From Paludibacter sp. (GTDB lineage: Bacteria > Bacteroidota > Bacteroidia > Bacteroidales > Paludibacteraceae): a DNA stretch of 64,000 nucleotides. The stretch lies in the NCBI RefSeq assembly GCF_009712605.1, contig NZ_WASO01000002.1, positions 124,001 through 188,000 of the forward strand. Reading direction: 5' to 3'. Both the position numbers and the translations under genes were made by a program. This document shows, piece by piece, positions 51,461-61,725 of the stretch; within the stretch, counting starts at the first letter, position 1; each line of letters begins with the position of its first letter. The notes beneath the pieces were generated by a model. That model searched no databases. It had not been told where the DNA came from and saw nothing but the letters and a program-made list of their open reading frames with translations.

Positions 51461-53653
51461 TTACTGTACTTTCACGTCTATTTTCCCTTTTATGTCGCGC
51501 GACGAGCAGCCTACCAATAATTGGTAAGCTCCTTTTTCGACATTCCATCCGTGTTGAGCTTCGTCATAAAAAGCAAAACTGCTAACCAGAACTTCCATCG
51601 TCACCGTCTGGCTTTCGCCCGCTTTGAGGAATACTTTCTGGAATGCTTTCAACTCCTTAGAAGCACGAGTCACTGTCGATTTAGGCTTGCTTACATATAA
51701 CTGAGCGGTTTCTGCACCGTCAACTTTACCGTTGTTTGTCAGTGTAAAGCTTACTTTGATCGTACCGTCCTGTGTTACTTCTGCTTTATCAGCAGTGGGT
51801 TTTGAATACGCAAAAGAGGTATAACTCAAGCCATAACCGAAGGGAAATAAAGATGCAATGTTTTTCGTGTCAAACCAACGGTAGCCCACCAGAATGTCTT
51901 CCTTGTAAAGTTCGTTGATGCTGTCGCCGGGGTAGGAGAGCTTGCCGAAAGAGTGAGCTGCATTATCTTCCAGTTTTTTCGGGAAAGAGAATGGCAATTT
52001 ACCCGATGGATTTACCTTTCCGGAGATGACATTTGCCAAAGCGTTTCCGGCTTCGGAACCCAGATACCATCCTTGCATAATTGCAGGAACTTTATCAACC
52101 CATGGCATTGCCACTGCATTTCCGCTCAGCAGTACCACGGCCGTGTTTTTGTTGGCTTTTACTAACGCGTCGATAAGTTTGTCCTGACCGAAAGGCAGAT
52201 CTAACGATTTGCGGTCACCTCCTTCACAATCCTGAAAATGGTTTTTGTTGAGTCCTCCGATGAAAAGTACAACATCTGCATTTTTTGCAACTTCGACAGC
52301 AGCCGCAACTAAAGAGTCTGCATTCAGCTTCGATTTCATTTCCCGACCATACATTGACGGACCGGAAGCATATCCCATGCTGTAAACAACGTGATCTTTA
52401 CCATATGCAGCGGTTAAACCGGCTAACGGTGATACTTCGTAGGATACTTTCAGGGAGGAAGAACCGCCTCCAATCACAAGGCTGCGTGTTGCATTTTCAC
52501 CAATAATGGCAATTTTATTGTATTTGCCTGTCAGAGGGAAAAATTGTTTGTCGTTTTTTAATAGAACAATACCTTCTTCTGCAATTTTACGTCCGGCTTC
52601 GCTGTGTTCCGGTGAAACGAAACGACCGAAAGGACGGTTTTCGCTCATGGTGGTACGGAAGACTAATCGAAGGATCCGACGGGCTTTATCGTTGAGCAAA
52701 GCCATGTCGTATTTGCCATCTTTAATTCCTTTCAGGAAGGAATCTGCTAAGTAATAAGAAGAATAGGAGAACTTTCCTTGTGTAGTTAAGCCATTGGTAT
52801 AAGTTCCCATTTCAATGTCAAGGTCGTTTTTGACGGCCTGATCGGTATTGTGTGTTCCGCCCCAGTCGCTGATTACTACACCGTCAAATTTCCAGTCCTG
52901 TTTCAGAATCTTGTTCAAAAGCAGGTCGTTGTGACAGCAGTGTTCACCCCTGAACTGGTTATAGGAGCCCATAATCGACCATGCTTTACCTTCCTGTACG
53001 GCAGCTTTAAATGCCGGAAGATAAATTTCGTACAAAGCACGGTCGCTTACATTTACATTGATATGTCCGCGCCATTCTTCCTGATTGTTCAGCGCAAAGT
53101 GTTTTACACAGGCAGCGACTCCGATGGACTGTACACCCTGAATATAAGGTACAACCATGCGTGATGATAGATAAGGATCTTCTCCCATGTATTCGAAATT
53201 TCTGCCGTTTAACGGGGTGCGATAGATATTCACGCCGGGGCCAAGTAAAACGGTTTTATTCCGGTAGCGAGCTTCTTCTCCAATTGATTTGCCATAAAGC
53301 AAAGAAAGATGAGGATTGAATGTGGCGGCCAAACAGGTAAGTGCCGGGAACGCAGTACAGGAGTCGTTGGTCCAGTGTGCTCCATCCCATTCATCCCAGA
53401 AAACTTCTTCGCGAATGCCGTGAGGTCCGTCATCGGTCCATACTTCGGGAATACCCAGACGGGGAACTCCTTTAGAACTGAACTTGGATTGAGCATGACA
53501 CAATGCTACCTTTTCTTCGGTAGTCATCAGCGAAAGAGCGTTTTCTACCCGTTCTTCGATTGGTTTGGTAACATCAAGGTAAGCAGGTGTTTTTTGTTGC
53601 GCAGAAACCATCAGAGAGGCTCCGAGTGCAATTGTGACGAGAATAGATTTCAT
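51461..53653 (-). CDS. GH3 beta-glucosidase-type glycoside hydrolase
   Basis: 730 aa with signal peptide (1-18). The N-terminal barrel carries Lys-His-Phe-Ala-Leu-Asn (184-189) and the nucleophile Asp263 in Val-Ile-Ser-Asp-Trp-Gly. The alpha/beta sandwich domain follows (about 360-580), and the C-terminal fibronectin-III-like domain ends the protein. Family GH3 members of this build are mostly beta-glucosidases or beta-xylosidases acting on oligosaccharides in the periplasm. It is one of two GH3 genes in tandem; they are not close paralogues by eye. The upstream gap contains an 11-bp inverted repeat. Confidence 0.92.
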   Translation of the reverse strand: MKSILVTIALGASLMVSAQQKTPAYLDVTKPIEERVENALSLMTTEEKVALCHAQSKFSSKGVPRLGIPEVWTDDGPHGIREEVFWDEWDGAHWTNDSCTAFPALTCLAATFNPHLSLLYGKSIGEEARYRNKTVLLGPGVNIYRTPLNGRNFEYMGEDPYLSSRMVVPYIQGVQSIGVAACVKHFALNNQEEWRGHINVNVSDRALYEIYLPAFKAAVQEGKAWSIMGSYNQFRGEHCCHNDLLLNKILKQDWKFDGVVISDWGGTHNTDQAVKNDLDIEMGTYTNGLTTQGKFSYSSYYLADSFLKGIKDGKYDMALLNDKARRILRLVFRTTMSENRPFGRFVSPEHSEAGRKIAEEGIVLLKNDKQFFPLTGKYNKIAIIGENATRSLVIGGGSSSLKVSYEVSPLAGLTAAYGKDHVVYSMGYASGPSMYGREMKSKLNADSLVAAAVEVAKNADVVLFIGGLNKNHFQDCEGGDRKSLDLPFGQDKLIDALVKANKNTAVVLLSGNAVAMPWVDKVPAIMQGWYLGSEAGNALANVISGKVNPSGKLPFSFPKKLEDNAAHSFGKLSYPGDSINELYKEDILVGYRWFDTKNIASLFPFGYGLSYTSFAYSKPTADKAEVTQDGTIKVSFTLTNNGKVDGAETAQLYVSKPKSTVTRASKELKAFQKVFLKAGESQTVTMEVLVSSFAFYDEAQHGWNVEKGAYQLLVGCSSRDIKGKIDVKVQ

Positions 53654-53690
53654 CTGGTTCTAATTTGTTTTTAAAGGTCAGATAGAACTT

Positions 53691-53744
53691 CATGACAAAA
53701 TATGATCATTCCTTTGTGTGTAAAAAGCAATAGATTTTGTCATG
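53691..53744. promoter_or_regulatory. Spaced 11-bp inverted repeat upstream of GH3 gene
   Basis: CATGACAAAAT (53691-53701) and ATTTTGTCATG (53734-53744) are perfect inverted repeats 32 nt apart, 38-91 nt upstream of the GH3 start codon. The arms could be an operator for a dimeric regulator or a leader stem. No equivalent copy was seen before the other glycoside hydrolase genes. Confidence 0.4.
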
Positions 53745-53817
53745 GACGTTTCATGAATTAATATGAGAATTTGAAGTTGAATATTTTTGTTGTTAAACTG
53801 TAACGGTTGTGTGTCTG

Positions 53818-56151
53818 TTATTTTAAGTAGCTGTCCCAAACCTTTGTTTCATCGGCGATGACGGATAACTTCTGATTTCCGCAACGAACGGTGAAACTTC
53901 CGGCTTCTAAACGCCATTTGTTGTCGAGGCCGACAAAAGCAAGTTCGGATGCAGGTACCTTCAGCGTGATCGTTTTTGTTTCTCCCGCAAGCAGACTGAC
54001 TTTTTCGAATGCGCGCAGACGTTTGTTGTCGGGTGTAAGCGATGCTACATCGTCAGAAACAAATAACAATACTGCCTCTTTACCGGCTATTTTACCTGTA
54101 TTTTTCACATTAACAGTGAATTCAAGTTCATCGTTTGCATTGAAGTGTGTTTTGTTGACTTTCAGGTTTGCATATTCAAAAGAGGTATAACTCAACCCAA
54201 AGCCGAACGGATATTGTACGGCATTGTTGGCATCGTAGTTATAGGCTCCTTCCATTACTTCACGGTTTTCCGACGGTTTATAGTCGTAATTAGTCAATAG
54301 ATTGGTATATTTCGGATAAGTGTAGGGCAGTTTTCCCGAAGGATTCACATCGCCATACAGAATATCGGCCAGTGAAAGGCTACCGTAGCTGCCGGGTAGA
54401 TAGGTGTGAACAACTGCATTTGCAAGTGGTTCGATATCGGAAAATACTCGCGGGCGACCTTCGTTGAGTACCAAAACGATGGGTTTACCGGTTTTGGCAA
54501 GTTCGCTAACAAGAGCTTGCTGATTTTTCGACATCTCCAGAGAGGTGAGATTACCCGGTGTTTCGCAGTAAGAGTTTTCACCGATACATGCCACGATAAC
54601 ATCGCAACCTTTGGTAGCGGCAACTGCCTTGTCTATTTCAGGACTATTTTCGTCGTAGTATTTGCCTTTTTCATTGTAGGTTACGCCCGGTTCGTATACT
54701 ACGTGATCTTTACCGGCTTTTTGTTGCAATGCCTCCAGAATGGTAGCTCCGGCTTTCTCATGTTCCGGCGTTTTATCTCCCTGCCAGTTGCGGCTCCAAC
54801 CACCGTTCAATCCGCGCTTTGTGTTTGCATTTGGTCCCGTCACCAGAATGCGGTAAGCCTTCTGCAGTGGCAACAAATAGTTTTTGTTCTTTAGTAAAGT
54901 AATAGCTTCGTCAGCAGCCGATTTGGCCAGTTGCTGACTTTGAGCTGATCCGAAATTTGTATAGTCAGTGCTTTTCCAGGTGGGTTTATTGAACAGACCT
55001 AAGCGGTATTTCATGCGAAGAATGCGGCGAACGGCATCATCGATGCGGCTCATCGAAACTTTGTTTTCTTTCACCAGCGCTACTAAATCTTTGCAATAAT
55101 TTTCGTCGTACGGAATCATTGCCATATCCACGCCGGCATTGATGGAAATCATAATTGCTTCTTTGTCGCTGGAGGCGATCCGGTCGCGTTTGTAGAGGTT
55201 GTTGATGTCCTGCCAGTCGGTTACCACCACGCCATCGAATTTTAGTTCATTTTTCAGAATATCGGTGAGAATGTGGTGGCTGGCATGAACCGGTTCGCCG
55301 TTGATGATGGCAGAATTTACCATCACCGATAATGCCCCGGCTTTAACGGTAGCAGCATACGGTTTAAGATGGCGTTCGCGCAGTTCGTTTTCCGGAATCA
55401 TGGCGGGAGTACGATCCTGACCGCTTGTCGGTACACCGTAGCCCATGAAATGCTTCAAACAGGCAGCCACATTGTACATTCCAACACGATTAGGGTCGTT
55501 GCCCTGATAGCCTTTTATGCAGGCAACACCAAGTTCGGAAGTGAGAAAAGGATCTTCCCCGTAGGTCTCCCAAATACGCGACCAGTTGGGATTGCGTCCC
55601 ATATCGAGTACCGGCGAGAAGTTCCAGGGAGTGATGCTGGCACGGACTTCGTAAGCGCTCACTTTTGCTCCTTCGTATACCAACTGACGGTTGAATGTGG
55701 CAGCCATGGCGATTTCCTGCGGAAACAGTACCGAGCCTTCCGTATAGTTGGCTCCGTGAATGGCATCAACGCCGAAAATCATAGGAATGCCATTGGATTT
55801 TAATGCAATTTCTTGCAATTGATTGTTCAGTTTATCCCATGTGGCAGTGTTTTGGGCAATGCCGGCCGGTGTATTCAGTAACGAACCGGCTTTCAGGTCT
55901 CCCAGAAGGTGTGTTGCTTTGTCTACATCCACTTCGACCGGAAAATCGGGAACTCCCGGTATTTTGCTTTTCAATACGGCGTCAACACTGAATTGAGCCA
56001 TTTGCCCCACTTTTTGTTCCAATGTCATCTTCGACATTATTTTCGAAATTTGAGCTTCGTAAGGCGAAGCCTCTTTGACAGGAATAAAACTCAATGATAT
56101 TGCTCCGAAGATAAAAATGCCGGCACTGAGTAGTAAATTTTTGTGTCTCAT
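53818..56151 (-). CDS. bglX: GH3 beta-glucosidase, BglX type
   Basis: 777 aa with signal peptide (about 1-28). The barrel has Lys-His-Phe-Met-Gly-Tyr-Gly (233-239) and the nucleophile Asp312 in Val-Val-Thr-Asp-Trp-Gln, close to E. coli BglX in layout and length. The sandwich domain and a C-terminal fibronectin-III domain follow. It is a periplasmic beta-glucosidase expected to release glucose from cello- or gentio-oligosaccharides. It lies 399 nt downstream of the GH94 gene and 164 nt upstream of the second GH3. Confidence 0.93.
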   Translation of the reverse strand: MRHKNLLLSAGIFIFGAISLSFIPVKEASPYEAQISKIMSKMTLEQKVGQMAQFSVDAVLKSKIPGVPDFPVEVDVDKATHLLGDLKAGSLLNTPAGIAQNTATWDKLNNQLQEIALKSNGIPMIFGVDAIHGANYTEGSVLFPQEIAMAATFNRQLVYEGAKVSAYEVRASITPWNFSPVLDMGRNPNWSRIWETYGEDPFLTSELGVACIKGYQGNDPNRVGMYNVAACLKHFMGYGVPTSGQDRTPAMIPENELRERHLKPYAATVKAGALSVMVNSAIINGEPVHASHHILTDILKNELKFDGVVVTDWQDINNLYKRDRIASSDKEAIMISINAGVDMAMIPYDENYCKDLVALVKENKVSMSRIDDAVRRILRMKYRLGLFNKPTWKSTDYTNFGSAQSQQLAKSAADEAITLLKNKNYLLPLQKAYRILVTGPNANTKRGLNGGWSRNWQGDKTPEHEKAGATILEALQQKAGKDHVVYEPGVTYNEKGKYYDENSPEIDKAVAATKGCDVIVACIGENSYCETPGNLTSLEMSKNQQALVSELAKTGKPIVLVLNEGRPRVFSDIEPLANAVVHTYLPGSYGSLSLADILYGDVNPSGKLPYTYPKYTNLLTNYDYKPSENREVMEGAYNYDANNAVQYPFGFGLSYTSFEYANLKVNKTHFNANDELEFTVNVKNTGKIAGKEAVLLFVSDDVASLTPDNKRLRAFEKVSLLAGETKTITLKVPASELAFVGLDNKWRLEAGSFTVRCGNQKLSVIADETKVWDSYLK

Positions 56152-56216
56152 TTGTTTTGTGTTTTCTGAATTAGTTTCATTGGCTCTGTTTGCAGACTCT
56201 TGCTGAAAATCGTGTA

Positions 56217-56224
56217 CAAAAATA
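56217..56224 (-). promoter_or_regulatory. Possible -7 element of bglX
   Basis: CAAAAATA reads TATTTTTG on the minus strand, 65 nt before the start codon at 56151; TTG at 56240-56242 is only 15 nt away. Confidence 0.35.
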
Positions 56225-56512
56225 TCAGAATATATCTATCAACAGAAATGAAACCCCTCTATTAATACTCTACAAGAGGTGTTGAAAGAAAATAAATGTG
56301 GTTGGTTTTCAATGAATTTGTGACTAGATGTTGTTCTACAGAAAGATAAATGCACATTACATTGAGCAATGTTGGTTATCCATAAAGCAAACATATCAAT
56401 AGAAAAACAACTTTGCTTACAATATGCCACGCGGACATTGGCCTTCCGCACGGTATTCTGAGTTTCATCTAAAATTTGAGCGGCTTTGCTGATCTTCTGT
56501 TGAATTCACGGT

Positions 56513-56545
56513 TTTTCTGGTTTCTCATTAAGAGAAACCAGAAAA
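56513..56545 (-). other. Perfect 14-bp hairpin after GH94
   Basis: TTTTCTGGTTTCTC pairs perfectly with GAGAAACCAGAAAA around a 5-nt loop, starting 6 nt after the GH94 stop codon. The T-run precedes rather than follows the stem on both strands, so it is not a standard terminator; it may protect the message end. Confidence 0.6.
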
Positions 56546-56550
56546 TAGCA

Positions 56551-58986
56551 TTATAGCGTTACTTCTACCCGACAGATTTTGCCTGCCGGCATCTCTGGAA
56601 TAATATTTCCAGAAACGGCTTTCCCGTCGACAACAACCGATTTCACCCCTTTCATATTACCATTCGGATTTTTTACCGAAATTTCGTAGGTTGCACCGCG
56701 GAACTGGCGGGTAACGGTGTATTCTTTCCAATCGGCAGGGATACACGGATCGATGCGCAGGCCGTCATAAGTAGGCTGAATACCGAGAATATATTGCGAA
56801 ATGGCGTAAAAGTTCCATGCTGCCGTACCTGTAAGCCATGAGTTTTTGGCTTCGCCGGGCTTGAAGGCATCTTTACCGGCAATCATCTGCGCATACACGT
56901 AAGGTTCTACCTTGTGCAGGTCACTGATATGCTCGGTGTACGACGGACAGATTTTGCGGAAGTATTCCCACGCACGGTCGCCACGCCCTTGCACCGTTTC
57001 GCCAATGATAATCCATGGATTGTTGTGGCAGAAGATACCTGCGTTTTCCTTATAGCCAGGAGGATAACTGGATATTTCACCGTATTCGATGTAGTATTTT
57101 GTAAATGCGGGATTGTTGAGCACAATGCCGTGTTCGCAGTCAAGGCGTTCTTTTACCGAGTCGAGAGCTTTGGTTACCAGGCCTTCTTCGAGACCGATAC
57201 CGGCCATTGTACACCAACCGTTGGATTCAATAAAGATTTTCCCCTCTTCATTTTCGTTTGAGCCGATTTTGTTGCCGAAATAGTCGTAAGCTCGCAGGAA
57301 CCATTCGCCGTCCCAACCGTATTGTTTCACAGCTTCAATCATCGCATCCACATGCTTCTGTGCACGCTCGGCTTCTTCGTTTTTGCCTAATTTCTTGCAC
57401 AACTCCACATAATCGTTGCCGTAAATAACAAACAGTCCGGCAATCATCAAACTTTCAGCTTTGGAACCTTCGGTTTTATTTTCTGTAGTCTGGAAGCTTT
57501 CGTTCGGATCGTTGGAAAAACAGTTGAGGTTCAGACAGTCGTTCCAGTCGGCACGGCCGATCAATGGCAATCCATGAGGTCCGAGGTTGTTGATTACATG
57601 GTCGAACGACACGATGAGGTGCTCAAACAGCGAAACCTCAGAGCCCGGCACATTGTCGAACGGAACGGGTTCGTCCAGAATGGAAAAATCACCCGATTCT
57701 TTGATATAAGCAGTAGTTCCAAGGATGAGCCACATCGGGTCATCGTTAAAACCCTGACCAATTTCGTTGTTCCCTTTTTTAGTCAATGGCTGGTACTGAT
57801 GGTAGCAGCCGCCATCGGGGAATTGCGTGGAAGCAATGTCGATGATGCGTTCGCGGGCGCGTTCGGGAATTTGGTGTACGAAACCAATCAAATCCTGATT
57901 GGAATCGCGGAAACCCATGCCGCGACCGATACCACTTTCGAAGAACGATGCCGAACGCGAGAAACAGAAAGTAATCATACATTGGTACTGATTCCAGATG
58001 TTCACCATGCGGTCGAGCTTTTCTTCTCCGGTTTTCACACTGAATACATTCAGCAGGTTATCCCAGTAAGCACGCAGTTCGGCCAGTGCTGCATCCACTT
58101 TTTCTGCCGTGTCAAAACGGGCAATAGTTGCTTTGGCTTTGGTTTTGTTGATGATGTTTTTGCTTTCCCATTTTTCATCGTCGGCATTTTCGACATAGCC
58201 CAGCACAAATACAAAATCTTTCGACTCGCCGGGTTGCAAAGTTACTTCAATGTAGTGCGAGGCAATGGGAGACCAGCCATGTGCCACCGAGTTGCGCGGA
58301 GCTCCTTCGAGCACAGTCTGCGGTTCGTCGAATCCGTTGTACAGCCCGAAGAAGGTTTCACGATCGGTTTCGAAGCCGTCCAGAGCTACATTAGCAGCGT
58401 AATAAGCATAATGATTGCGACGCTCTTTGTATTCGGTTTTGTGATAAATCACAGAGTCTTCTATTTCTACTTCGCCGGTGGAAAAATTACGCTGGAAATT
58501 TTCCATATCGGTAGCCGCGTTCCACAGACACCATTCAACGAAGGAGAATACTTTCAATGTCTTTGCTTCCGAAGTGGTATTGCGCAGCGTCAGTTTTTGA
58601 ACTTCGGCCCAGGTTTTCAGGGGTACAAAGTAGAGCACTTCGGCTTCCACACCGTTTTTTACGCCTTTGATGGTGGTATAATTCATCCCGTGGCGACATT
58701 CGTAGCTGTCGAGAGGAGTTTTGCAGGGCTTCCAACCTGGACTCCAGATAGATTCGCCGTCGTTGATGTAGAAATACTTGCCACCGCTATCCATCGGCAC
58801 GTTGTTGTAGCGATAACGGGTGATACGGCGGAACTTGGCATCCTTGTAGAACGAATAACCACCGCCTGTATTTGAAACCAGGCTAAAAAAATCCTCGTTG
58901 CCTAAATAGTTGATCCATGGCCACGGTGTGCGTGGGTCGGTAATGACGTATTCACGTCGGTTGTCGTCGAAATGTCCGAATTGCAT
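56551..58986 (-). CDS. GH94 cellobiose phosphorylase
   Basis: 811 aa, close to characterised cellobiose phosphorylases, with no signal peptide, so cytosolic. The N-terminal beta-sandwich (1-290) is followed by a helical linker and an (alpha/alpha)6 barrel. Arg360-Asp361-Ser-Asn-Gln-Asp is the sugar-binding motif, and Arg-Ala-Asp-Trp-Asn-Asp at 478-483 holds the catalytic acid, probably Asp480. The enzyme splits cellobiose with phosphate into glucose 1-phosphate and glucose, saving ATP. It starts 40 nt after the GH2 stop codon and is probably co-transcribed with it. Chitobiose or other beta-linked disaccharides are alternatives. Confidence 0.93.
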   Translation of the reverse strand: MQFGHFDDNRREYVITDPRTPWPWINYLGNEDFFSLVSNTGGGYSFYKDAKFRRITRYRYNNVPMDSGGKYFYINDGESIWSPGWKPCKTPLDSYECRHGMNYTTIKGVKNGVEAEVLYFVPLKTWAEVQKLTLRNTTSEAKTLKVFSFVEWCLWNAATDMENFQRNFSTGEVEIEDSVIYHKTEYKERRNHYAYYAANVALDGFETDRETFFGLYNGFDEPQTVLEGAPRNSVAHGWSPIASHYIEVTLQPGESKDFVFVLGYVENADDEKWESKNIINKTKAKATIARFDTAEKVDAALAELRAYWDNLLNVFSVKTGEEKLDRMVNIWNQYQCMITFCFSRSASFFESGIGRGMGFRDSNQDLIGFVHQIPERARERIIDIASTQFPDGGCYHQYQPLTKKGNNEIGQGFNDDPMWLILGTTAYIKESGDFSILDEPVPFDNVPGSEVSLFEHLIVSFDHVINNLGPHGLPLIGRADWNDCLNLNCFSNDPNESFQTTENKTEGSKAESLMIAGLFVIYGNDYVELCKKLGKNEEAERAQKHVDAMIEAVKQYGWDGEWFLRAYDYFGNKIGSNENEEGKIFIESNGWCTMAGIGLEEGLVTKALDSVKERLDCEHGIVLNNPAFTKYYIEYGEISSYPPGYKENAGIFCHNNPWIIIGETVQGRGDRAWEYFRKICPSYTEHISDLHKVEPYVYAQMIAGKDAFKPGEAKNSWLTGTAAWNFYAISQYILGIQPTYDGLRIDPCIPADWKEYTVTRQFRGATYEISVKNPNGNMKGVKSVVVDGKAVSGNIIPEMPAGKICRVEVTL

Positions 58987-59026
58987 TTTTGTTTGATTGT
59001 ATGAGAGTTGTTGATAAATGATGTCT

Positions 59027-61435
59027 TTACTTGCTGCTTATTTCCACGATTCCCGTTGCCAATCCTGCCGATGTTGCCGTCAAACGGATAATGCCGCTTC
59101 GCTTTTTCGATTGGATGACGCAAAGAGCCTTGCCGTTGAATGCCTTGCGATGATCGGCTTTGAACGACTCCATGCTGATTGGACTGCCGTTATCCACTCC
59201 TGCGATTTTACCCGGGCCTTCTACTTTGAATTGCACCAAATTTTCGGCATCGGGCACAATGGTTCCGTCTTTATCCACGATGTCTATGGTTACAAAGGAA
59301 AGATCGCTGCCATCGGCGGCAATTTTGCGACGGTCGGCTGTCAGTCGGATTCGATTAGGAGCTCCGGCAGTCTTTTCTTCAGTTGCGAATACCTGTTTCC
59401 CGTTTTTGTAGGAAACAGCACGCAGCGTTCCTGCTTCGAACGGCACTTTCCACATAACGTGTAACTGATCGCCCACTTTGTGCTGGCGTCCCAATGAACG
59501 GCCGTTGAGGAATAGTTCCACTTCGTCAGCATTGTTGTAATAGGCCCAAATATCCACGTTTTGTCCGGGTTTCCAGTTCCAGTGAGGGAAAATATGCAGT
59601 ACCTGTGTTTTGGTACATTCACTTTGATACATGTAATAAACGTCTTTCGGGAAGCCCGCCAAATCGACAATGCCAAAATAAGAACTGCGCGAAGGCCATG
59701 TGTAAGGAGTCGGTTCCCCGATATAGTCGAAGCCGGTCCAGACAAACATGCCCGAAACATACGGATTAGCCTTCACGACTTTCCATGTCTCTTCGTGAGT
59801 CGATCCCCAGGGAGCCGAGCAATTGTCGTAAGCCGAGCAGAAATGATGAGGCGTCGAGTAGGGAATGTCCCAACGTTTAGGTATGCGAGCGATGCTATCG
59901 GATGGCATTTGATACCAACCGCGGGTTTGTAATGATGAGGTCGATTCAGTAACAATCAATTTTTTGCCCGGATAATCCTGTTTGAACTTCAACCAGTTCT
60001 CGATGTGGTAATTGATGCCGATCAGATCGGTTGCACCACTATTGATGATGGCATTTTTCGGATTTGGGTTGTTGTTTGCAGTGACGATTGGGCGGGTCGT
60101 ATCAAGGCTACGGACAATAGAACACAAATCTTTCATGATACGAGCTCCTGAATTGAGTGAATCGGGTGCTTGTTCGGGAATCTCGTTGCCCACACTCCAC
60201 ACTACCACGCTGGGATGATTTCGGTCGCGGAGTATCTGATCCTGCAGGTCGCGCTTATGCCATTTCTTGAATTCGTGCGAATAGTCGAAAGTGGTTTTGC
60301 TCTTTTCCCACATGTCGAAAGCCTCGTCCATCACTACAAAACCCATTTTGTCGCAAAGGTCGAGTAATTCGGGAGCCGGAGGATTGTGCGATGTGCGGAT
60401 GCCGTTGCAGCCCATTGCTTTGAGAATTTCCAACTGACGTTCGATGGCTCTTTTGTTGACCGCCGTACCAAGACAACCTAAGTCGTGGTGATTACATACG
60501 CCTACAATTTTAAGAGGTTTCCCGTTGAGCGAAAAACCATTGTCTGCATCGAAATTGAATGAACGAACGCCCACCAGGCTTGTTACCTGATCAGATAGTT
60601 TTTTGTTGACATATAGTTGAGAAACAAGTTTGTAGAGATAGGGGTCTTCTGTGCTCCAAAGATGAGGCGCGATCAGTTCGAGTGTCGTGTTGTATTTTTT
60701 GTCTTTTGAGTCAACCTTGCCGTTTTGTGCAACCAGTTTGCCTTCGGTATCGTACAGTTTTGCCTCAATGGTAACTGCGCTGCTGTCGGCCTCGGGCAAT
60801 GAGACCTGAAATTCCGTTTTAATAGTGGCTTTTTGGGGAGTTACTTTCGGAGTAGTGATGCCGATACCCCATTGTTTGAAATGGGCGGGAGAAACCGCAT
60901 TCAGCCAAACATTGCGGTAAATGCCAGAGCCGGAGTACCAACGCGAATTGGGTTGATGCGAGTTGTCAACCCTGACGGCAATCACGTTGCGTTTGCCCAG
61001 TTTTAGGTATTTGGTAAGTTCGTACTGAAATGAGATATAGCCGTTGGGACGTTTGCCAAGGTAATGGCCGTTTATCCAAACTTCGCTGTTGCAATATACC
61101 CCGTCAAAATCGATAAAAATATCTTTGCCTTGATAGATGTTTTTGTCAAGTATGAATGTTTTGCGATACCACCCGATACCTCCGTTCAGGTAGCCGCCGC
61201 CATATTCAGCTTTGCTGTTTTTGTCGAATGAACCTTCAATGCTCCAGTCGTGTGGAAGTGTGAGCATTCGCCATGACTGATCATTAAATTCCGTAGATTG
61301 AGGGTTGACAGTGTCACCCAAATGAAATTTCCATCCGTCATTGAAATTATCCGTCAAGCGAGGATTTTTTACAACATTGCACGACAGTAGCGTCAGTATC
61401 AATGCGGCCGAGAAAAAACTAACAATTCTGTTCAT
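59027..61435 (-). CDS. GH2 beta-galactosidase-type lipoprotein
   Basis: 802 aa. The N-terminus is a lipoprotein signal with Leu-Leu-Ser-Cys at residues 16-19. GH2 domains follow in order: sugar-binding sandwich (about 30-180), immunoglobulin-like sandwich (185-295) and catalytic barrel (300-600), with acid/base Glu418 in Ser-Val-Gly-Asn-Glu-Ile-Pro-Glu and nucleophile Glu497 in Val-Thr-Glu-Ser. A further sandwich and a Big-like C-terminal domain end it. Beta-galactosidase is likely; beta-glucuronidase or beta-mannosidase is possible. It leads the GH2-GH94 pair. Confidence 0.9.
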   Translation of the reverse strand: MNRIVSFFSAALILTLLSCNVVKNPRLTDNFNDGWKFHLGDTVNPQSTEFNDQSWRMLTLPHDWSIEGSFDKNSKAEYGGGYLNGGIGWYRKTFILDKNIYQGKDIFIDFDGVYCNSEVWINGHYLGKRPNGYISFQYELTKYLKLGKRNVIAVRVDNSHQPNSRWYSGSGIYRNVWLNAVSPAHFKQWGIGITTPKVTPQKATIKTEFQVSLPEADSSAVTIEAKLYDTEGKLVAQNGKVDSKDKKYNTTLELIAPHLWSTEDPYLYKLVSQLYVNKKLSDQVTSLVGVRSFNFDADNGFSLNGKPLKIVGVCNHHDLGCLGTAVNKRAIERQLEILKAMGCNGIRTSHNPPAPELLDLCDKMGFVVMDEAFDMWEKSKTTFDYSHEFKKWHKRDLQDQILRDRNHPSVVVWSVGNEIPEQAPDSLNSGARIMKDLCSIVRSLDTTRPIVTANNNPNPKNAIINSGATDLIGINYHIENWLKFKQDYPGKKLIVTESTSSLQTRGWYQMPSDSIARIPKRWDIPYSTPHHFCSAYDNCSAPWGSTHEETWKVVKANPYVSGMFVWTGFDYIGEPTPYTWPSRSSYFGIVDLAGFPKDVYYMYQSECTKTQVLHIFPHWNWKPGQNVDIWAYYNNADEVELFLNGRSLGRQHKVGDQLHVMWKVPFEAGTLRAVSYKNGKQVFATEEKTAGAPNRIRLTADRRKIAADGSDLSFVTIDIVDKDGTIVPDAENLVQFKVEGPGKIAGVDNGSPISMESFKADHRKAFNGKALCVIQSKKRSGIIRLTATSAGLATGIVEISSK

Positions 61436-61522
61436 ACTATAGAATTATAATTGTGTAAAATGTTTGTTTGTGAGAATGTTATCCGGTTCGGTGAAAAACT
61501 GGACATCCGTTCTTCTCAGACT

Positions 61523-61530
61523 CAAATTTA
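61523..61530 (-). promoter_or_regulatory. Possible -7 element of GH2 gene
   Basis: CAAATTTA reads TAAATTTG on the minus strand, about 88 nt before the start codon at 61435; no good -33 element. Confidence 0.3.
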
Positions 61531-61684
61531 CAGGATAATTTATTAAATCGATGTGTTGACGGAATAAAAAAGGTGTTTGTTGGTTAATGAGTTGGCTATC
61601 AATATTTTGAATGTGCTTTAATCCGTTCGACCTTGAACAATATTGATTTGTTGATAGACAAGGTAGTATCAAATCAGATAACCA

Positions 61685-61714
61685 GTAGCCTGTTTTTGAA
61701 TCAGGCTACCGGTT
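61685..61714 (-). terminator. Possible weak terminator after GH31
   Basis: GTAGCCTG (61685-61692) pairs with CAGGCTAC (61702-61709), shortly after the GH31 stop codon at 61726. The minus-strand T-run is poor, so termination may be partial and allow read-through to GH2. Confidence 0.4.
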
Positions 61715-61725
61715 ACTGGTGTTTC

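Larger units (their letters stand above)
56152..56550. other. Intergenic region between GH94 and bglX
   Basis: About 400 nt with no supported gene. It holds the hairpin 56513-56545 and a candidate bglX -7 element. Confidence 0.45.

Noticed and set aside
53691-53744. Invertible promoter switch
   Set aside because: The inverted repeats enclose only 32 nt, and no recombinase gene is near; known invertible promoters in Bacteroidota are longer.
56513-56545. Terminator for GH94
   Set aside because: The stem is strong, but the T-run is on the 5' side on both strands, so it is listed as a hairpin only.
57574-58875. Long open frame (433 codons) on the plus strand
   Set aside because: It lies wholly antisense to the well-supported GH94 gene, shows no family character, and has no promoter or ribosome site.
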